Source of the DNA: Lysobacterales bacterium
GTDB taxonomy: Bacteria > Pseudomonadota > Gammaproteobacteria > Xanthomonadales > Xanthomonadaceae
Length of the DNA: 64,000 bases
NCBI GenBank assembly: GCA_016718605.1
Contig: JADKCY010000002.1
Span: 1,116,001-1,180,000, forward strand
Reading direction: 5' to 3'
Both the position numbers and the translations under genes were made by a program. Shown one piece after another: positions 35,297 through 44,239 of this stretch. The notes below the pieces were generated by a model that had not been told where the DNA came from, ran no database searches, and saw nothing but the letters and a program-made list of their open reading frames with translations. The number at the start of each line of letters is the position of its first letter. The first letter of the stretch is position 1.

Positions 35297-36107
35297 AGTG
35301 GTGTCGCAGATGCATGTGCGGTTGCCAACCGCCTTGAACGAGCGCCAGCGCGATGGCGTCGCGAGTATGCCGGAGCGCCGGCAAAATCTGCTTCTGTATA
35401 CGTGCCTCGACGCCCTCACGCCACGCCATGCCGACGTTGATTGCCGCCACCACGCGCCCACTGGCGTCCTGCAGGGGAACGGCAACCGAACACAAGTTGG
35501 GTTCAAGTTCCTGCAGATTGAGTGCAAAACCCTGCGCTCGGACCAACGCAATTTCGGCGCGCAGCGCATCGGGCCTGCTGCGCGTCTGCGGGGTGAAGGC
35601 CTGCCACTGCACGCCCTGCAGCCACTGCTCGAACGTGGCGTGCGGAAAATCCGCAATCAGCACACGACCCATTGAGGTCGCAAACGCGGGCAATCGCGCG
35701 CCGATTCCCAGATTGACGCTCATCACGCGGCGCACTGGCACACGAATGACATAAACAATCTCATGGCCATCCAGTACTGCCATTGAGCACGATTCATCGA
35801 CCGTGGCCGACAGTTGCTCCATCGCATGTTGGGCGACCTCTGTCAGGTCAAGCGACGACAAATAGCCGAAGCCCAGTTCCAGCACCCGTGGCGTCAAGAA
35901 AAACTGGCGACCGCGCTGCCCGACATAACCCAGATGCAGCAAGGTCAGCAATGACCGCCGCGCAACCGCACGCGACAAACCCGCACGCTGTGCCACTTCC
36001 GAAAGCGTCGCGCTGGGCAGGCCGTGATTGAACGCGCGCAACACACTTAACCCGCGTGCCAAGGACTGCACATAGTCGGCACTGTCTTCGAAATCCGCTC
36101 GGCTCAT
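35289..36107 (-). CDS. IclR-family regulator (PcaR/CatR type)
   Basis: About 272 residues from the ATG at 36107. A winged helix (about 12-75: VQSLARGLSVLRAFNHGLPSATLSEVAQRAGLSRAVARRSLLTLLHLGYV) is followed by an effector domain (about 90-260). The VQSLxRGLxVL opening is typical of IclR regulators of beta-ketoadipate pathways. It probably senses a pathway acid and controls both its own coupled thiolase gene and the divergent aminotransferase operon through the dyad at 36166-36195. Confidence 0.87.
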   Translation of the reverse strand: MSRADFEDSADYVQSLARGLSVLRAFNHGLPSATLSEVAQRAGLSRAVARRSLLTLLHLGYVGQRGRQFFLTPRVLELGFGYLSSLDLTEVAQHAMEQLSATVDESCSMAVLDGHEIVYVIRVPVRRVMSVNLGIGARLPAFATSMGRVLIADFPHATFEQWLQGVQWQAFTPQTRSRPDALRAEIALVRAQGFALNLQELEPNLCSVAVPLQDASGRVVAAINVGMAWREGVEARIQKQILPALRHTRDAIALALVQGGWQPHMHLRHHYD

Positions 36108-36165
36108 TCGCTGCTCACATGGTTGACAGCGCCAGCCTAGAGGCACTCCAATAAGTTCGCAATAC

Positions 36166-36195
36166 GCATTCTTGTGCGATTATCGCACCGAATGC
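36166..36195. promoter_or_regulatory. Nested dyad, probable IclR operator
   Basis: Inner perfect palindrome GTGCGAT-T-ATCGCAC (36174-36188) is enclosed by GCATTC (36166-36171) and GAATGC (36190-36195). The two arms share nearly the same centre, giving an almost continuous 30-bp dyad. It lies between the divergent IclR (36107) and aminotransferase (36212) starts, where the regulator is expected to bind. Confidence 0.65.
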
Positions 36196-36211
36196 CATGA
36201 AAGGAAGCTCC

Positions 36212-37558
36212 GTGATCGATGAACGGGACGGCGTTCTGCACAGTTGGTGTGTGCAGGATCAATGGCAAGCACCGACCATTGTCGGCGGGCGTGGCGCGCG
36301 TTTCTGGGCCGCGGACGGACGCGCGTGGCTCGACATGAGCAGCCTCGCCGAATGTAGCCACCTCGGACATCAACATCCGCGACTGGTGGAAGCGATCCGT
36401 AGCCAGGCCGAGCAGCTGTGCTTTGTTACCAATGCCTGGGGCGCACAGCCGCGCGCCGAGTTGGCCAGCCTGCTGTTGGAGACTGCCGGATTCGAGGGCG
36501 GCCGGGTGTTTTTCACCTTGGGCGGCGCGGATGCCAACGAACATGCAGTCAAGTTCGCGCGACAGGCCCGCGGACTCGTCAAAGGCTGGGTGATCACCCG
36601 TGATCGTTCCTATCACGGAGCCAGCTATGCCGGCATGGCGCTGTCCGGCGACAGTCGCACACAGGATCAGGTGGCTGCGGAGGATTTCCGCGTCAGTCAT
36701 GTGCCCGCGCCCTACACCTATCGCTGCCCATGGGAAACCGATCATCCTGCGGTCTGCGGCGAACGTGCCGCGCAGGCGGTCGCCGAGCGCATCGACAGTC
36801 TGGGTAGTGCCGAGGTCGCCGCGGTTCTGATGGAACCGAATGCGGGAACCAATGGCATTGTCGCGCCGGACAACTATTGGCCAGCGCTACGATCACTCAC
36901 TTCAGCTCGGCAGGTTCTTCTGATTGCCGACGAGGTGATGAGTGGCTTCGGTCGCTGCGGCGAGTGGTTCGCCTGGCAGCGCTACGGCGCGGACCAAGCG
37001 CCTGACCTGATGAGTCTGGCGAAAGGTCTGACTGGTGCCCATTTGCCCTTGGGTGCCGTGGTGATTTCGTCGCCCATCGCGCACGCCCTGCAATCGCAAA
37101 TGCTGCTGACCGGCCTGACCTACTGCGGGCATCCGCTCGCCTGCGCTGCGGGGGTCGCCGCCATTCGCAGTTACCAGCAAGAAGGCTTGATTGAACGCTC
37201 GCGACATCTGGGCCAACAGATGTTCGCGCAATTGATCGATCTGCAGGCACGTCATCGGATCATCGGCGAGGTGCGCGGCGGACACGGGCTGTTTGCGGTG
37301 CTGGAACTGGTATCCGATCGCCTGACACGCGCGCCGTTGTCGATCTGGCCCAACATGCACGAGGGTTTGCGGCGACTACTGCAGCGGGGTTTTGATGCCG
37401 GAGTGTCATTTGCGGCGCGTGGCAACTTGCTGATCCTGGCACCACCGCTGGTAATCGAAGAACACGATCTCGGCAATGCGCTGGACCTACTGGATCGCCT
37501 CTTGGCCCAATTGGCGCAGGAACTCGCTGCGGATGCCGATCAAAGGGAAATTGCATGA
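36212..37558 (+). CDS. Class III aminotransferase
   Basis: About 448 residues from a GTG at 36212, chosen because AAGGAAG precedes it by a good distance; an ATG at 36197 abuts the operator and has no ribosome site. PLP lysine is in LMSLAKGLTGAHLPLGAV and the cofactor aspartate in LIADEVMSGFGRCGEW. Overall it resembles omega-amino acid or diamine transaminases, which move a terminal amino group to pyruvate or 2-oxoglutarate. It is first in a tightly packed operon, overlapping the aldehyde dehydrogenase gene by 4 nt (ATGA). Confidence 0.87.
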   Translation: MIDERDGVLHSWCVQDQWQAPTIVGGRGARFWAADGRAWLDMSSLAECSHLGHQHPRLVEAIRSQAEQLCFVTNAWGAQPRAELASLLLETAGFEGGRVFFTLGGADANEHAVKFARQARGLVKGWVITRDRSYHGASYAGMALSGDSRTQDQVAAEDFRVSHVPAPYTYRCPWETDHPAVCGERAAQAVAERIDSLGSAEVAAVLMEPNAGTNGIVAPDNYWPALRSLTSARQVLLIADEVMSGFGRCGEWFAWQRYGADQAPDLMSLAKGLTGAHLPLGAVVISSPIAHALQSQMLLTGLTYCGHPLACAAGVAAIRSYQQEGLIERSRHLGQQMFAQLIDLQARHRIIGEVRGGHGLFAVLELVSDRLTRAPLSIWPNMHEGLRRLLQRGFDAGVSFAARGNLLILAPPLVIEEHDLGNALDLLDRLLAQLAQELAADADQREIA

Positions 37559-39123
37559 GCTACACATTGACTTACGCCAGCATGTTTGACCCGCCAGAGT
37601 CACTGCATGCGCAATTCGATCTGGCTATGCAACGGGTACGCCAGCGTCTGGGAGGACTGCACGCACTGCACATTGATGGCATCGATTTGCCCAGCCAGTA
37701 CCTGGACCTCAGGCGCAGCCCGATCGATCAACGTCTTGTCTTGGGCGAGTTCTCGATTGCCAGCCGAGGCGATGTGAAGACCGCCATTTCCGCCGCGCAG
37801 GAAGCCTATCCATTGTGGCGTCGCACGCCAGTTTCCGAACGTGCACGCTTGCTTCGGCGGGTCGCTGACCTCCTGCAGGAGCGGGTCTATGAAATCGCCG
37901 CAGCACTGACGCTGGAAGTTGGAAAAAATCGCATGGAGGCGCTGGGTGAAGCGCAGGAAACCGTCGAGTTCTTTCGCCTCTACGCCAACGAGTTCGAGCA
38001 GGCCGATGGCTTTGAGCACGCCTTGCCGAACGACCCCCTGCCTGGCTTTGCTTCGCGTAATCGCAGTGTCATGCGGCCCTATGGTGTGTGGGCGGTCATC
38101 TCGCCATTCAACTTTCCGCTGGCACTGGCTGGAGGCCCGGTTGCCGCCGCCTTGATCACGGGCAATACCGTCGTGTTGAAGACCGCGAGCGAGACCCCTT
38201 GGGCTGGACGCCTGCTCGCTGACTGTATGCGTGATGCCGGACTGCCACCTGGCGTCTTCAACTACCTCAACGGTCAGGGTCACGATGTCGGCACCGCGTT
38301 GGTCAACGACACTCGCCTTGCTGGCATCACCTTTACGGGCTCGTATGACGTTGGGATGCAGATACTTCGGCTGTTTGCCAGTGGCCCATATCCGCGCCCC
38401 TGCATTGCCGAGATGGGCGGCAAGAACGCCTGCATCGTCACCGCCCATGCTGATCTGGATCGTGCCACGCTGGGGATCGTGCGTTCCGCGTTTGGCATGG
38501 GCGGACAGAAATGCTCGGCACTGTCACGCCTATATGTCGCGGCCCGCGTCGCCGATAGTTTGATTGGTCGTCTGCGCGATGCCATGCGAACCCTGCAGAT
38601 CGGCGACCCATCACAACGTGCGCACTGGCTAGGCCCGGTAACGACGGCCGATGCCTACGCCAACTACCCGCGCTACATCGACGAACTGTCGCAGCAGGGA
38701 GCACGAATCTTGGCGGGCGGACAAGTACTGCACGACGCGGAGCTGGTCCACGGCTACTACGTGCAACCCACCTTGGCCGAGGCGCCGTCGGCGCATCCGC
38801 TGTATGCCAAGGAAATGTTCCTGCCAATCCTGATGCTGTGCCGCGTTGACGACCTCGATCACGCTCTGCAGCTCGCCAATGACTCACCGCTTGGCCTGAC
38901 GGCAGGATGCTACGGCAGCAATGCGGACATCGATCACTTTCAAGAGCACATCGAGGCGGGCGTGACGTACGCCAATCGGCCGCAAGGCGCGACCACTGGT
39001 GCGTGGCCAGGTTATCAGCCATTCGCGGGCTGGAAGGGCTCGGGCACCACTGGAAAAGCCATCGCGTCGTTTTACTACCTTTCCCAGTATCTGCGCGAGC
39101 AGTCACGCACGGTCGTGGATTGA
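37555..39123 (+). CDS. Aldehyde dehydrogenase related to P5C dehydrogenase
   Basis: 522 residues, slightly longer than common aldehyde dehydrogenases. The catalytic cysteine is in GMGGQKCSALSRLYV, a form close to 1-pyrroline-5-carboxylate dehydrogenase (GQKCSA), and the general-base glutamate in CIAEMGGKNACIV. The cofactor block is WAVISPFNFPLALAGGP. A semialdehyde of an amino acid is thus a likely substrate, which fits its place between an aminotransferase and CoA-transferase genes. It overlaps the aminotransferase gene by 4 nt. Confidence 0.85.
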   Translation: MSYTLTYASMFDPPESLHAQFDLAMQRVRQRLGGLHALHIDGIDLPSQYLDLRRSPIDQRLVLGEFSIASRGDVKTAISAAQEAYPLWRRTPVSERARLLRRVADLLQERVYEIAAALTLEVGKNRMEALGEAQETVEFFRLYANEFEQADGFEHALPNDPLPGFASRNRSVMRPYGVWAVISPFNFPLALAGGPVAAALITGNTVVLKTASETPWAGRLLADCMRDAGLPPGVFNYLNGQGHDVGTALVNDTRLAGITFTGSYDVGMQILRLFASGPYPRPCIAEMGGKNACIVTAHADLDRATLGIVRSAFGMGGQKCSALSRLYVAARVADSLIGRLRDAMRTLQIGDPSQRAHWLGPVTTADAYANYPRYIDELSQQGARILAGGQVLHDAELVHGYYVQPTLAEAPSAHPLYAKEMFLPILMLCRVDDLDHALQLANDSPLGLTAGCYGSNADIDHFQEHIEAGVTYANRPQGATTGAWPGYQPFAGWKGSGTTGKAIASFYYLSQYLREQSRTVVD

Positions 39124-40005
39124 GTGAACGCCTTCGCCACACCAACCACACGCAACCGCTGGATGACCTTGTCCGATGCGCTTGCGCATCATGTGCATGA
39201 CGGCAACTGCGTCGCTCTGGAAGGATTTACCCATCTGATCCCGTTTGCCGCCGGACATGAACTGATCCGGCAGGGTCGACGCGATCTGCATCTGGTGCGG
39301 ATGACACCAGACCTGATCTACGACCAGATGATCGGCATGGGCTGTGCACGTCGATTGACCTTTTCGTGGGGTGGCAATCCGGGGGTCGGCTCGCTGCATC
39401 GGTTGCGCGACGCAATCGAGCATGCCTGGCCTCATGCACTGGAACTCGACGAGCATAGCCACGCGGGAATGGCGGCGGCCTATACCGCAGGCGCATCTGG
39501 ATTGCCTTTCGGCGTGCTGCGCGGCTACCAAGGGTGTGACTTGCCGCAGCACAATCCGCGCATTGCCAGCGTCACCTGTCCGTATAGCGGTGAACGCCTC
39601 GCCACCGTGCCAGCGCTGCGGCCCGATGTCACCATCCTGCATGCACAAGTTGCCGATGCGCAGGGCAATGTGAGCCTGCATGGGATTGTCGGCGCACAAC
39701 GCGAAGCGGCGCTCGCCGCTCGCACCGTGATCGTGACGGTTGAACAACGTGTTGAAAGCCTGCCGCCCGCCATGAATCAAATCGTTTTGCCGCATTGGAT
39801 CGTCAATGCGATCGTGCATTGTCCACTCGGCGCTTGGCCCTCGTATGCGCAGGGCCATTACGACCGCGACAACGCTTTCTATCTGAATTGGGATGCCGTT
39901 TCGCGGGATCGCCAAAAATTTCTGCGCTGGATGCAAGACAACATTCTCAGCAGCGCGAACCACGCGGAAATGATGCATCGCGTTGCGCGCGAACGTGCCG
40001 CATGA
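39124..40005 (+). CDS. 3-oxoacid CoA-transferase subunit A (CatI/PcaI-like)
   Basis: 293 residues, starting directly after the aldehyde dehydrogenase stop (GTG start). It opens with TLSDALAHHVHDGNCVALEGFTHLIPFAAGHELIRQGRRDL, the alpha-subunit pattern of family I CoA-transferases of the long glutaconate/3-oxoadipate type, and continues VRMTPDLIYDQMIGMGCARRLTFSWGGNPG. The B subunit follows with an ATGA overlap. The pair should move CoA from succinyl-CoA to a 3-oxo acid, most likely 3-oxoadipate given the thiolase nearby. Confidence 0.85.
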   Translation: MNAFATPTTRNRWMTLSDALAHHVHDGNCVALEGFTHLIPFAAGHELIRQGRRDLHLVRMTPDLIYDQMIGMGCARRLTFSWGGNPGVGSLHRLRDAIEHAWPHALELDEHSHAGMAAAYTAGASGLPFGVLRGYQGCDLPQHNPRIASVTCPYSGERLATVPALRPDVTILHAQVADAQGNVSLHGIVGAQREAALAARTVIVTVEQRVESLPPAMNQIVLPHWIVNAIVHCPLGAWPSYAQGHYDRDNAFYLNWDAVSRDRQKFLRWMQDNILSSANHAEMMHRVARERAA

Positions 40006-40805
40006 GCTACACCGCCGACGAAATGATGACCATCGCCGCCGCGCGTCAACTGCGCAATGGCGACGTTTGCTTTGTGGGCATCGGCCTGCCTGGTGCAGCG
40101 TGCAATCTGGCGCGTATGACGCATGCGCCTGACCTGGTGCTGATCTACGAATCAGGCACGGTCGGCACGCGTCCGGAACGCTTGCCGCTGTCGATTGGGG
40201 ATGGCGAACTGGCGCAAACCGCTGCGTATGTCGTATCACTGCCTGAAGTGTTTGCGTACTACCTGCAGGCAGGTCGGGTTGATATCGGGTTTCTCGGCGC
40301 CGCACAAATGGATCGCTTTGGCAATCTCAACAGCACGGCCATTGGCGACTACGCGCAACCCCACACGCGCTTACCCGGCGCTGGCGGCGCACCTGAGATT
40401 GCCGCGCATGCGGCGCAGACGTTTGTGGTGATGAAGGCCAATCCACGCAGCATGGTCGAAGCCCTCGACTTCCGCACCAGCGGTGGATTTCTTGAAGGTC
40501 ATGGCACGCGTCAAACCCAGGGATTGCGTGGTGCAGGACCACAGGTCGTGATCACCGACATCGGCATTCTGCGGCCTGCACCTGGCTCACAGGAATTGCA
40601 ACTCCACGAGATATACCCCGGCGCGTCAGTGGAACAGGCGCGCGCAGCGTTTGGCTGGCCTTTGCAGGTCGCCAACGCCTTGCAAACGCTCGGTGCGCCG
40701 AGTGCGCGCGAGCTCGAAACCCTGCGCGCGCTACAGCGCCGCAGCGCCATCGCCCATCTGCATCGTCAACCGCTGCCGTTGCATCTGCTGGATACCTGCC
40801 CATGA
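40002..40805 (+). CDS. 3-oxoacid CoA-transferase subunit B (CatJ/PcaJ-like)
   Basis: 267 residues from the ATG at 40002. The catalytic glutamate lies in LVLIYESGTVGTRPERLPLSIGDGEL. GDVCFVGIGLPGAACNLARMTHAPDL is the usual N-terminal region of 3-oxoadipate CoA-transferase beta subunits of the CatJ type. It overlaps subunit A by 4 nt and the second aminotransferase by 4 nt, so all are in one transcript. Confidence 0.87.
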   Translation: MSYTADEMMTIAAARQLRNGDVCFVGIGLPGAACNLARMTHAPDLVLIYESGTVGTRPERLPLSIGDGELAQTAAYVVSLPEVFAYYLQAGRVDIGFLGAAQMDRFGNLNSTAIGDYAQPHTRLPGAGGAPEIAAHAAQTFVVMKANPRSMVEALDFRTSGGFLEGHGTRQTQGLRGAGPQVVITDIGILRPAPGSQELQLHEIYPGASVEQARAAFGWPLQVANALQTLGAPSARELETLRALQRRSAIAHLHRQPLPLHLLDTCP

Positions 40806-42127
40806 ACACACCCCACATTCGCATGCCGCTGCCCGGCCCGAACGCTCGCGCGATGATCGAACGCGATGCGGCAGTGATCTCGCCTTCCTATCCACGCGAC
40901 TACCCCTTCGTGATGTCGCACGGCCGCGGCACCGAAGTCTGGGACGTGGACGGCAATCGCTTTCTCGACTTCGCCGCCGGGATTGCCGTTTGTGCGACTG
41001 GCCATGCGCACCCGCGCGTCGTCAACGCGGTGAAGTCCGCGGCGGATCGCTTTCTGCATATTTCCAGTGACTATTGGCACGAGGAAATGACCGCGCTCGG
41101 CGAGCGCATCGCCGCCATTGCGCCGCTGGCTGAACCCGCCATGAGCTTCCTTTGCCAGTCCGGCACCGAGGCCGTCGAGGGCGCACTGAAGTTGGCCCGT
41201 TACGTTACCGGCCGGCCTCGCTTCGTTGGCTTTCTCGGTGGCTTTCATGGGCGAACCATGGGCTCACTCGCCTTCACCTCCAGCAAATACACGCAGCAGA
41301 AAGGCTTCGCTCTGCCTTTGCCGGGCATCACCCATGTGCCCTACCCCAATCCGTATCGACCACTGTTCGCGGGTATCGATCAGGGCAAGGCAACGCTCGA
41401 CTATTTGCGCATGTTGTTCCAGCGCAATCTGCCGCCGAGCGAAGTCGCCGCCATGCTGATCGAACCCATTCAGGGCGAGGGTGGCTATCTGGTGCCACCG
41501 GACGGGTTTCTGGCCGGACTGCGCCAACTTTGCGACGAGCACGGCATCCTACTGATTTTTGACGAAGTGCAATCTGGCGTGGGTCGCACCGGTCGACACT
41601 TCGCCTGCGAACATTGGAGTGTGCAACCTGACATCATGACGCTCGCCAAAGGTCTGGGCTCCGGACTGCCAATTGGCGCAGTGGTGGCGCGGCGCAGTCT
41701 GATGTCGCAATGGCAGCGTGGCGCCCATGGCAACACCTACGGCGGTAATCCACTGGCCTGCGCGGCGGCCAATGCCACGCTGGATCTGGTGCGCAATGAA
41801 CTCACCGCCAATGCCGCGGCCGCTGGCACCTACTTCATGGCACGTCTGGCCGGGTTGGCCGAACGCTATCCCTGCATCGGCGAGGTGCGCGGTCGCGGCC
41901 TGATGATCGGCATGGAACTGATCGCCACCGACGGCAGCCGCGAACCGGCCGCCAAACTCTGCGATGCGCTGATCACCCGCGCCTTCCACAACGGTGTACT
42001 GCTGCTGTCCTGCGGCGTCAGCACAGTGCGCTTCATGCCACCGCTGACGGTCAGCTTCGACGAGATCGACGAAGTGATTGAATGCCTGCGCTACAGTCTG
42101 GATGAAGCACTGCAGGGGATCGATTGA
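40802..42127 (+). CDS. Class III aminotransferase, GabT-like
   Basis: 441 residues. The PLP lysine is in TLAKGLGSGLPIGAVV, and the cofactor-binding aspartate in LIFDEVQSGVGRTGRHFACEHWSVQPD. SGTEAVEGALKLARYVTGRP and GGFHGRTMGSLAFTSSK are as in 4-aminobutyrate aminotransferases. A second aminotransferase in one operon suggests that the substrate has two amino groups, or that the nitrogen is passed on in two steps. It overlaps the CoA-transferase gene by 4 nt. Confidence 0.88.
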   Translation: MNTPHIRMPLPGPNARAMIERDAAVISPSYPRDYPFVMSHGRGTEVWDVDGNRFLDFAAGIAVCATGHAHPRVVNAVKSAADRFLHISSDYWHEEMTALGERIAAIAPLAEPAMSFLCQSGTEAVEGALKLARYVTGRPRFVGFLGGFHGRTMGSLAFTSSKYTQQKGFALPLPGITHVPYPNPYRPLFAGIDQGKATLDYLRMLFQRNLPPSEVAAMLIEPIQGEGGYLVPPDGFLAGLRQLCDEHGILLIFDEVQSGVGRTGRHFACEHWSVQPDIMTLAKGLGSGLPIGAVVARRSLMSQWQRGAHGNTYGGNPLACAAANATLDLVRNELTANAAAAGTYFMARLAGLAERYPCIGEVRGRGLMIGMELIATDGSREPAAKLCDALITRAFHNGVLLLSCGVSTVRFMPPLTVSFDEIDEVIECLRYSLDEALQGID

Positions 42128-42128
42128 C

Positions 42129-44120
42129 ATGACTTGCCGCAAGCGCTGGATACTGTTGCTCGGACTCGCCAACGGCTTGGCACAGGCGCAGACCTCGGGA
42201 TTGCAGATTGCCGATCTGGATCGCCTCGTGGATGTCGGCGAACCCGATCTCAGCGCGGACGGTCGCTGGCTCGCCTACAGTGTCACGCGCAGCAACGTCG
42301 GCGAGGATCTGCGGCAGTCCGATCTGTGGCGCGTATCCTTTGCAGGCGGCGATCCGCAGCCATTGAGCTTCACCGACACCGACAGTGAGTGGCTGCCGCA
42401 ATGGTCACCGGATGGTCGCTGGTTGGCCTTTCTGAGTGATCGCACGACTGGTGATGACAAGCTTGGCGACGTGCAAGTCTGGTTGATGGCTGCCGATGGC
42501 GGTGAGGCGCGGCGCGTCACCCGTTTCGCGGGCGCGGTGGAGGATTTTGTCTGGTCGCCGGACGGCAAGGCGCTCGCGGTAATCGCCGAAGACGCGGAAC
42601 CCGACCACGACGTGGCGAAAAATCCCCCGCCCATCGTCATCGACCGTTACCAGTTCAAGGAGGATGGCCGCGACTATCTCAGCCAGCGGCGACGCCACCT
42701 GTACCGCGTCGAGGTTGCGAGTGGTGAGAGTCTGGCGCTGACCGCGGGCGCACATGATGAGCAACTCCCCGCGTGGTCGCCCGATGGTCGCCACATCGCC
42801 TTCGTCAGCAAGCGCGGTGACGATCCTGATCGCCATCTCAATTTCGACCTGTATCTGATCGAACCCAAACCCGGCGCGGTCGAGCGCCAACTCACCCGCT
42901 TTGCTGGAGCCGATCTTGATCCCTACTGGGAAACCCGCCCAGCCTGGAGCCCGGACAGTCGCCGTATTGCTTACCTGCAGAGTGGCGAAGATCGCTGGAT
43001 CTACTACGCGCCTTGGCAACTGGCGGTGATCGATATCGCGTCCGGCGAGTCGCATCTGCCTGCACCCATCGACCGATGCTTCAGCAAGCCGCATTGGTCG
43101 AAGGATGGTCGGAGCATCTACACACTGATCGAACAGAGCCGCGTCACCCGCCTGTCGCGCATCGATCTGAGCAGCGGCAAATTGACGCCGCTGAGTCCCG
43201 ATCTGCGCTTCGACTACGATCTGGATGTCGAGGGGGAGCGCGTTGTCGTGCTCGGTGGTGATGATCAGAATCCCTACGAGATTTCCGCCCTGGAACGAGG
43301 CAGCTTGCGGCCACTGACGCACCACAACGACTGGTTGAGCGAGCGCCGCCTTGCGCGCACCGAGCCGGTGCGCTTCGTTAGCGCGGATGGCACGGCCATC
43401 GAAGGGCTGCTGACCCTGCCGCTGGATCACCAAAACGGTCAGCCTGCGCCGCTGATCGTGCGTCTGCATGGCGGGCCGGTGTATCAATTCAGCCACGAAT
43501 TCATGCCCGATTGGCAGATCTACGCGGCCCACGGTTATGCCGTGCTCGGGGTCAATCCGCGCGGCAGTTCAGGGCGCGGCTTCGACTTCAGCAGGGCGAT
43601 CTACGCCGACTGGGGTCGTCTGGATGTCGCTGATGTGATCGCCGGCGTCGAGCATGTGGTGGCACGCGGCATTGCCGACCCGGATCGACTCGCGGTGGGC
43701 GGCTGGAGCTATGGCGGCATCCTCACCAATGCGGTGATCGCCCGCGACACGCGCTTCAAGGCCGCCGTCAGCGGCGCCGGCGCCTCCAACATGTACGCGC
43801 TGTACGGCCACGACATGTACATCCGCGAATACGAACTGGAACTCGGCACGCCATGGGCCAACCGTGACGCCTATGACACCGCCAGCTATCCCTTCCTGCA
43901 CGCCGATCAAATCAAGACACCAACCTTGTTCCTGTGCGCCGAAAAGGACTTCAACGTGCCCTGCCTCGGTGGCGAGCAGATGTACCAAGCGCTGCGCTCA
44001 CAAAAGATCCCGACGCGACTGGTGATCTACCCCGGCGAAAACCACGGCCTCAGCATCCCCAGCTACCTGCGCGACCGCATGCAACGGCATCTCGACTGGT
44101 ATGCCGAGTATTTGCACTGA
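42129..44120 (+). CDS. S9 family prolyl oligopeptidase-like peptidase, exported
   Basis: 663 residues. The start at 42129 opens with a signal peptide ending AQA|Q near residue 22. A seven-bladed propeller (about 25-390) has repeated SPDGR and WSPDG units, for example PQWSPDGRWLAFLSDR and PAWSPDSRRIAY. The alpha/beta hydrolase domain has Ser527 (GGWSYGG), Asp607 (EKDFNVP) and His639 (ENHGLS), a complete triad. Such enzymes cut short peptides in the periplasm. It begins 1 nt after the second aminotransferase stop, so it is probably part of the same operon and may release the amino compound that the operon degrades. Confidence 0.88.
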   Translation: MTCRKRWILLLGLANGLAQAQTSGLQIADLDRLVDVGEPDLSADGRWLAYSVTRSNVGEDLRQSDLWRVSFAGGDPQPLSFTDTDSEWLPQWSPDGRWLAFLSDRTTGDDKLGDVQVWLMAADGGEARRVTRFAGAVEDFVWSPDGKALAVIAEDAEPDHDVAKNPPPIVIDRYQFKEDGRDYLSQRRRHLYRVEVASGESLALTAGAHDEQLPAWSPDGRHIAFVSKRGDDPDRHLNFDLYLIEPKPGAVERQLTRFAGADLDPYWETRPAWSPDSRRIAYLQSGEDRWIYYAPWQLAVIDIASGESHLPAPIDRCFSKPHWSKDGRSIYTLIEQSRVTRLSRIDLSSGKLTPLSPDLRFDYDLDVEGERVVVLGGDDQNPYEISALERGSLRPLTHHNDWLSERRLARTEPVRFVSADGTAIEGLLTLPLDHQNGQPAPLIVRLHGGPVYQFSHEFMPDWQIYAAHGYAVLGVNPRGSSGRGFDFSRAIYADWGRLDVADVIAGVEHVVARGIADPDRLAVGGWSYGGILTNAVIARDTRFKAAVSGAGASNMYALYGHDMYIREYELELGTPWANRDAYDTASYPFLHADQIKTPTLFLCAEKDFNVPCLGGEQMYQALRSQKIPTRLVIYPGENHGLSIPSYLRDRMQRHLDWYAEYLH

Positions 44121-44239
44121 GCTTTCCCGATACGGTCGCTGCACCAAGGCAGGCGTGTCGAGCGACGATTCGGTGCCGACGCCTTGCGAGGAACCTTGCG
44201 ACGCAAGGCAGATGCCACAGGGCACAGGCAGACCACTCG

